From Chromobacterium haemolyticum (lineage in GTDB: Bacteria > Pseudomonadota > Gammaproteobacteria > Burkholderiales > Chromobacteriaceae), in NCBI RefSeq assembly GCF_002081825.1, contig NZ_MUKU01000005.1, forward strand, positions 62,001 to 126,000: a stretch of 64,000 nt of DNA, read 5' to 3'. A model generated the notes under the pieces. The model was given only the letters and a program-made list of their open reading frames with translations. It was not told the origin of the DNA and searched no databases. Shown piece after piece: positions 61,096-64,000 of the stretch (position 1 is its first letter; the number at the start of each line of letters is the position of its first letter). A program made the position numbers and the translations under genes.

Positions 61096-61513
61096 ACGCG
61101 GCTTGGGCGGGCTCGTCTGCGGGCTTGCCATGTGGGGGACGTCGTGCGCGGCCGGCGGCGAAGAGGCTGTGGACGGCGGCCGGCTGTTCTACGGCCAGAC
61201 CGCCTTGGTCGGCCAGCTGTATGTCCATAACCGCCCCTTGGACAGCGAGTACGCGCGTTGCGCCAACTGCCATCGCTTGCAGGATCAGGCGCGGGCGGAT
61301 GGCCGGTTTGCGCCGGATTTGGGCGCGCGCTTCTTAACGGAGGCCAGCGCCAGGCGCGGGGGGCCAGAGCGGGCGTATACCGAACAGAGCTTTTGCGAGA
61401 TGTTGCGTAGCGGGAAAGACCCGACCGATATCCTGATCGGCACGGATATGCCGCGCTACCGGCTGAGCGCGGCGGAATGCCGGGCTTTATGGCTTTTTCT
61501 ACAGGGGCATTAG
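61067..61513 (+). CDS. Exported c-type cytochrome
   Basis: A 148-residue monohaem cytochrome. An N-terminal export signal (IKRGLGGLVCGLAMWGTSCA) is followed by the haem site CANCH (Cys65, Cys68, His69) and Met128 in GTDMPRY as probable axial ligand. I use GTG at 61067, which overlaps the oxidase gene by 29 bases, because later starts would remove the positive residues of the signal peptide. Overlap with the oxidase gene and a 1-base gap to the SCO gene make one operon. It might receive electrons from the oxidase or from a copper-delivery step; this is inference. Confidence 0.82.
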   Translation: MSLASSPSIKRGLGGLVCGLAMWGTSCAAGGEEAVDGGRLFYGQTALVGQLYVHNRPLDSEYARCANCHRLQDQARADGRFAPDLGARFLTEASARRGGPERAYTEQSFCEMLRSGKDPTDILIGTDMPRYRLSAAECRALWLFLQGH

Positions 61514-61514
61514 C

Positions 61515-62135
61515 ATGCAAGGCAAGGGCGGCGCGCCGTTGAATCCGGGACGGCGGAGGTTTGCGATGGGCTTGGCGGGCCTGGCGCCTTTATGGCTGGC
61601 GGGGCCGGCCGCATTGGCCAAAACCGCGTGGGCCGGAAATCTGGCCCTGGTGCATGGAGAGATTTCCCCGCCGTTGCCGCTACCGGACTTCATGCTGAAT
61701 GACAGCGATGGTCAACGGCACAGCTTTCACGCCATGTTGCAGCGGCGCGTGACGGCGGTTCAGCTGATTTTCACCGCCTGCTCCAATGTCTGTCCGATCC
61801 AGGGTGCGACGTTTCGGCAAGTGCAGGATTTGCTGCCGGAATCAAAGCGGGCGCGGATACAGTTATTGTCGTTGAGTCTTGACCCATTGAACGATTCGCC
61901 CGAACAGTTGCGGCGGTGGCTGGCCCGGTTTCGGCCTAAACCAGGCTGGCGGGCAGCCCGCCCCGAGCTGGCCGATCTGGATCTGATGCTGGCCACGCTC
62001 AATCAGCGTCGGACGGATTTGAGCGCGCACCACACGGAGGTCTTGCTGGTGGATTCGAAGAGCCGCTTGGTGTGGCGCTCAACGGAGTTGCCGTCGGCGG
62101 AAACCATCGCGCGCACTCTGCTGGCCTTGGCTTAG
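61515..62135 (+). CDS. SCO1/SenC-family copper chaperone
   Basis: A 206-residue thioredoxin-fold protein with a Tat-like or Sec signal (RRRFAMGLAGLAPLWLAGPA, about 13-35). The copper-binding CSNVCP motif (Cys89, Cys93) and a distal His (His172/His173 in SAHHTEVLLVD) are the three SCO ligands. SCO proteins deliver copper or act as thiol reductants for cuproenzymes in the periplasm. Most load cytochrome oxidase; here it is the third gene of the operon with a copper radical oxidase, so its probable client is that enzyme. In Streptomyces, Sco-dependent copper supply to a galactose-oxidase relative (GlxA) is known, a useful parallel. Confidence 0.88.
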   Translation: MQGKGGAPLNPGRRRFAMGLAGLAPLWLAGPAALAKTAWAGNLALVHGEISPPLPLPDFMLNDSDGQRHSFHAMLQRRVTAVQLIFTACSNVCPIQGATFRQVQDLLPESKRARIQLLSLSLDPLNDSPEQLRRWLARFRPKPGWRAARPELADLDLMLATLNQRRTDLSAHHTEVLLVDSKSRLVWRSTELPSAETIARTLLALA

Positions 62136-62177
62136 TTGGCGGTCGGCCGCGTCCCGTTTGGGGGGGCGGCCGTCTTG

Positions 62178-62819
62178 CTATTGAATTTCGTCCAGCGCGG
62201 CGGCCAGGTGGGATTCGTCGGCCCATTGTTCAAGCCGCCATTGCCCGTCGCTATAGCTCAGCCAGTTCAAGGCCGCGTTGGGGATGGGGAAGTCCCGGGC
62301 TTCGGACATCGGCTTGCCGGTGGCCAGCCGGTACATCATTTCCAGCACGCCGCCGTGGGTGACCACCAGCAGGGTCTGGCCCAGATGGCGGCGGGCGATG
62401 CCGGTGAAGCCGTCACGGATGCGGCCCATGAAGGCGTTGAGGCTTTCCCCGCCCTTGAGGTCGTAGTCCGGGTCACGGGATTTGAGTTGCAGATAGTCGT
62501 CGCGGATGCTGTGTTCCGCCTCGGCGTAGGTCAGGCCCTGAAACACGCCCATATGGCGCTCGCGCAATTCGGCGCTGAAGGTGGGCGTCAGATTCAATCG
62601 CGTTTGCAGCGGCGCGGCGGTCTGGCGGGTGCGGGTCAGGTCGCTGACGTAGAGCGCGTCGAAGGCGTAGCGTCCCGGCCATAGCGCGTGGCTGAGGCTT
62701 GTCGCCTGTTCCTGGCCGGTGGGGTTGAGGGGGATGTCGGTGTGGCCTTGCAATCGATATTCGCGGTTCCAGTCGGTTTCGCCATGGCGGACGATGCAAA
62801 AACGGGTGGTGTGCTGCAT
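62178..62819 (-). CDS. Histidine phosphatase family protein (phosphoglycerate mutase-like)
   Basis: A 213-residue phosphatase. The phospho-histidine motif is VRHGETDWNREYRLQGHTD (His12), followed by SDLTRTRQTA, the acid-base Glu in ELRERHMGVFQGL and VVTHGGVLEMMYR with the second His. The length and absence of mutase-specific insertions fit a cofactor-type phosphatase (CobC, GpmB or related) rather than a glycolytic mutase. Substrate unknown. It converges with the SCO gene and is just downstream of the dGTPase gene on the same strand. Confidence 0.88.
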   Translation of the reverse strand: MQHTTRFCIVRHGETDWNREYRLQGHTDIPLNPTGQEQATSLSHALWPGRYAFDALYVSDLTRTRQTAAPLQTRLNLTPTFSAELRERHMGVFQGLTYAEAEHSIRDDYLQLKSRDPDYDLKGGESLNAFMGRIRDGFTGIARRHLGQTLLVVTHGGVLEMMYRLATGKPMSEARDFPIPNAALNWLSYSDGQWRLEQWADESHLAAALDEIQ

Positions 62820-62865
62820 TCCTGTCTTTCTGATTTTTTAACTGCCGAATTGCGGCGGGGCGAAG

Positions 62866-64000
62866 TTATAGAATGCCCACGCCGGAGATGTCGCGCGCTA
62901 GGTTGGCGGCGTAGTTGTCGGTCATGCCGCCGACAAAGTCCAATACTTTCATATAAGCCTGATACAGGCTGTCGTCACTGCGGATGTGCTGTTCCAGCAA
63001 ACCCATGGCTAGGTGCTCGCGCGGGCTCAGGCGCTCGGCGCCCTTGCTGACGTAGGCGTGGGCGGCGGGGATCAGCGCGTCCAGGATGCCGGCCATGCAC
63101 GGGTAGGAGGCGAGTTCGGTCACCAGCTTGGTGCGGTGGCGGTAGACCCGGGTGCTGGCCAGCTCCTTGGCGTGGATCAACGCGTCCTGCACCTGGGCGC
63201 CACATAGATTGATCAGGTCCTTGGCCGGGAATTCGCCGCGCAGCAGGCTGTCGTGGTGCAGCATGAATTTCTCGGCCACTTCGCTGACGCAGCGGCCGAT
63301 GGCGATGCCGCGCAGGGTGCCGCATTTCTGACGCACGTCCTGCATGTCCCAGATGCGTTCGTATTCGGTGAAGCCGGAGAACAGGGTTTCGAATTCCTTG
63401 AAGTCCAGAATGCCGATCTCCACCGCGTCTTCCAGGTCCAGAATGGCGTAGCAGATGTCGTCGGCGGCCTCCATCAGGTAGGACAGCGGGTGGCGGCTCC
63501 ATTGCTGGATGCCCTTGGGCAGCAGGCCCAGCTCCGAGGCCACGCGCTGGAAATAGGGCAGTTCGGTGCGATAGATGTTGAATTTGTCGCGCGCCTGGGC
63601 GGCTTCGGCGTCCGATGTCCACGGGTATTTGATCAGTGCGCCCAGGGCGGCGGCGGTCAGGCGCATGCCGCCTTCGCCGGTGTACATTTCCAGCGTGGCC
63701 AGCATGCGCAGGCCGTGGGCGTTGCCTTCGTAGGTCTGCACGTCGCGGATTTCCTCCGGCGCCAGACCGTGCAGCCAGTGGGCGTTGCGTTCGGCGCGGA
63801 ACCAGTCGCGCAGCGCGTATTCGCCGGTGTGGCCGAAGGGCGGATTGCCGATGTCGTGAGCCAGGCAGGCCACTTGCACCACGGCGCCGATATCGTGCGG
63901 CGTGTAGTTGTCCGGCAGCAGGTGGGCGTGCTGCATCATCATGCCGACGCGGTTGCCCAGGCTGCGGCCGACGCTGGCCACCTCAACGCTGTGGGTCAGC
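62866..64000 (-). CDS. dgt: dGTPase-like HD-domain triphosphohydrolase, N-terminus beyond the window
   Basis: At least 378 residues; the frame is still open at base 64000. The HD-domain metal ligands are visible: His in LTHSVEVASVGR at the very edge, then VACLAHDIGNPPFGHTGE and the later YLMEAADDICYAILDLEDA. That set is characteristic of Dgt-type deoxyguanosine triphosphate triphosphohydrolases, which cleave dNTPs to deoxynucleoside and triphosphate. The C-terminus is complete, ending LARDISGVGIL. It precedes the histidine-phosphatase gene by 46 bases and may share a transcript with it. Confidence 0.88.
   Translation of the reverse strand, partial: LTHSVEVASVGRSLGNRVGMMMQHAHLLPDNYTPHDIGAVVQVACLAHDIGNPPFGHTGEYALRDWFRAERNAHWLHGLAPEEIRDVQTYEGNAHGLRMLATLEMYTGEGGMRLTAAALGALIKYPWTSDAEAAQARDKFNIYRTELPYFQRVASELGLLPKGIQQWSRHPLSYLMEAADDICYAILDLEDAVEIGILDFKEFETLFSGFTEYERIWDMQDVRQKCGTLRGIAIGRCVSEVAEKFMLHHDSLLRGEFPAKDLINLCGAQVQDALIHAKELASTRVYRHRTKLVTELASYPCMAGILDALIPAAHAYVSKGAERLSPREHLAMGLLEQHIRSDDSLYQAYMKVLDFVGGMTDNYAANLARDISGVGIL

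Overview
The window is a contiguous stretch of a GC-rich betaproteobacterial chromosome. The gene order cmk-rpsA-ihfB-lapA-lapB-pyrF-ugd-hldA-hldD, the protein sequences and the hut/gltS context point to the order Neisseriales, most likely Chromobacterium or a close relative. This is inferred from the proteins by eye; no database search was run. I see no rRNA, tRNA, CRISPR array, phage or insertion-sequence transposase.

Layout. 1-3050 (minus strand): an IclR-type regulator heads an operon with hutG, gltS and the start of hutD (histidine to glutamate catabolism). 3355-8792: an ABC-F ATPase behind a structured leader, a LytS/LytR-type two-component system whose kinase is preceded by a small duplicate of its own membrane segment, a GNAT acetyltransferase, and an alpha/beta-hydrolase that lacks its nucleophilic serine. 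9092-18625: a PFK-family kinase, a nucleoside transporter (nupC), rlmD, an L,D-transpeptidase, a MocR-type regulator divergent from a LysE-type exporter across a 34-bp palindrome, a methyltransferase and a MazG/PRA-PH-like protein. 18744-29552 is core metabolism: aroA on the minus strand, then cmk, rpsA, ihfB and an envelope/LPS block (lapA, lapB, pyrF, ugd, hldA, a DUF924 gene, hldD).

29549-47054 is the accessory part. A broken Nudix gene and an AT-rich control region lead into a 16.7-kb, same-strand, four-gene cluster that I cannot assign: two paralogous ~230-residue beta-rich proteins, an 1180-residue protein and a 3898-residue protein with degenerate LysM-like modules. None has a recognisable signal peptide or transmembrane segment. 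This is the best candidate for an undescribed system.

47222-57959: cysM, yfcF-like GST, a ketone-body/PHB-type operon (acetoacetate decarboxylase, 3-hydroxybutyrate dehydrogenase, patatin-like lipase), a nagD-like phosphatase split by a frameshift at a G10 tract, an RhlE-like helicase, hflX and yheS. 58077-64000: msrB, then a copper-enzyme cluster (secreted galactose-oxidase-like protein, c-type cytochrome, SCO-family copper chaperone), a histidine phosphatase and a partial dGTPase at the edge.

A dispersed ~145-bp repeat with inverted ends (CCTGTTCAAAGTCT or CCTGTTTACGATCT) occurs about seven times between genes. It looks like a non-autonomous, MITE-like family and often abuts stop codons or ribosome binding sites.
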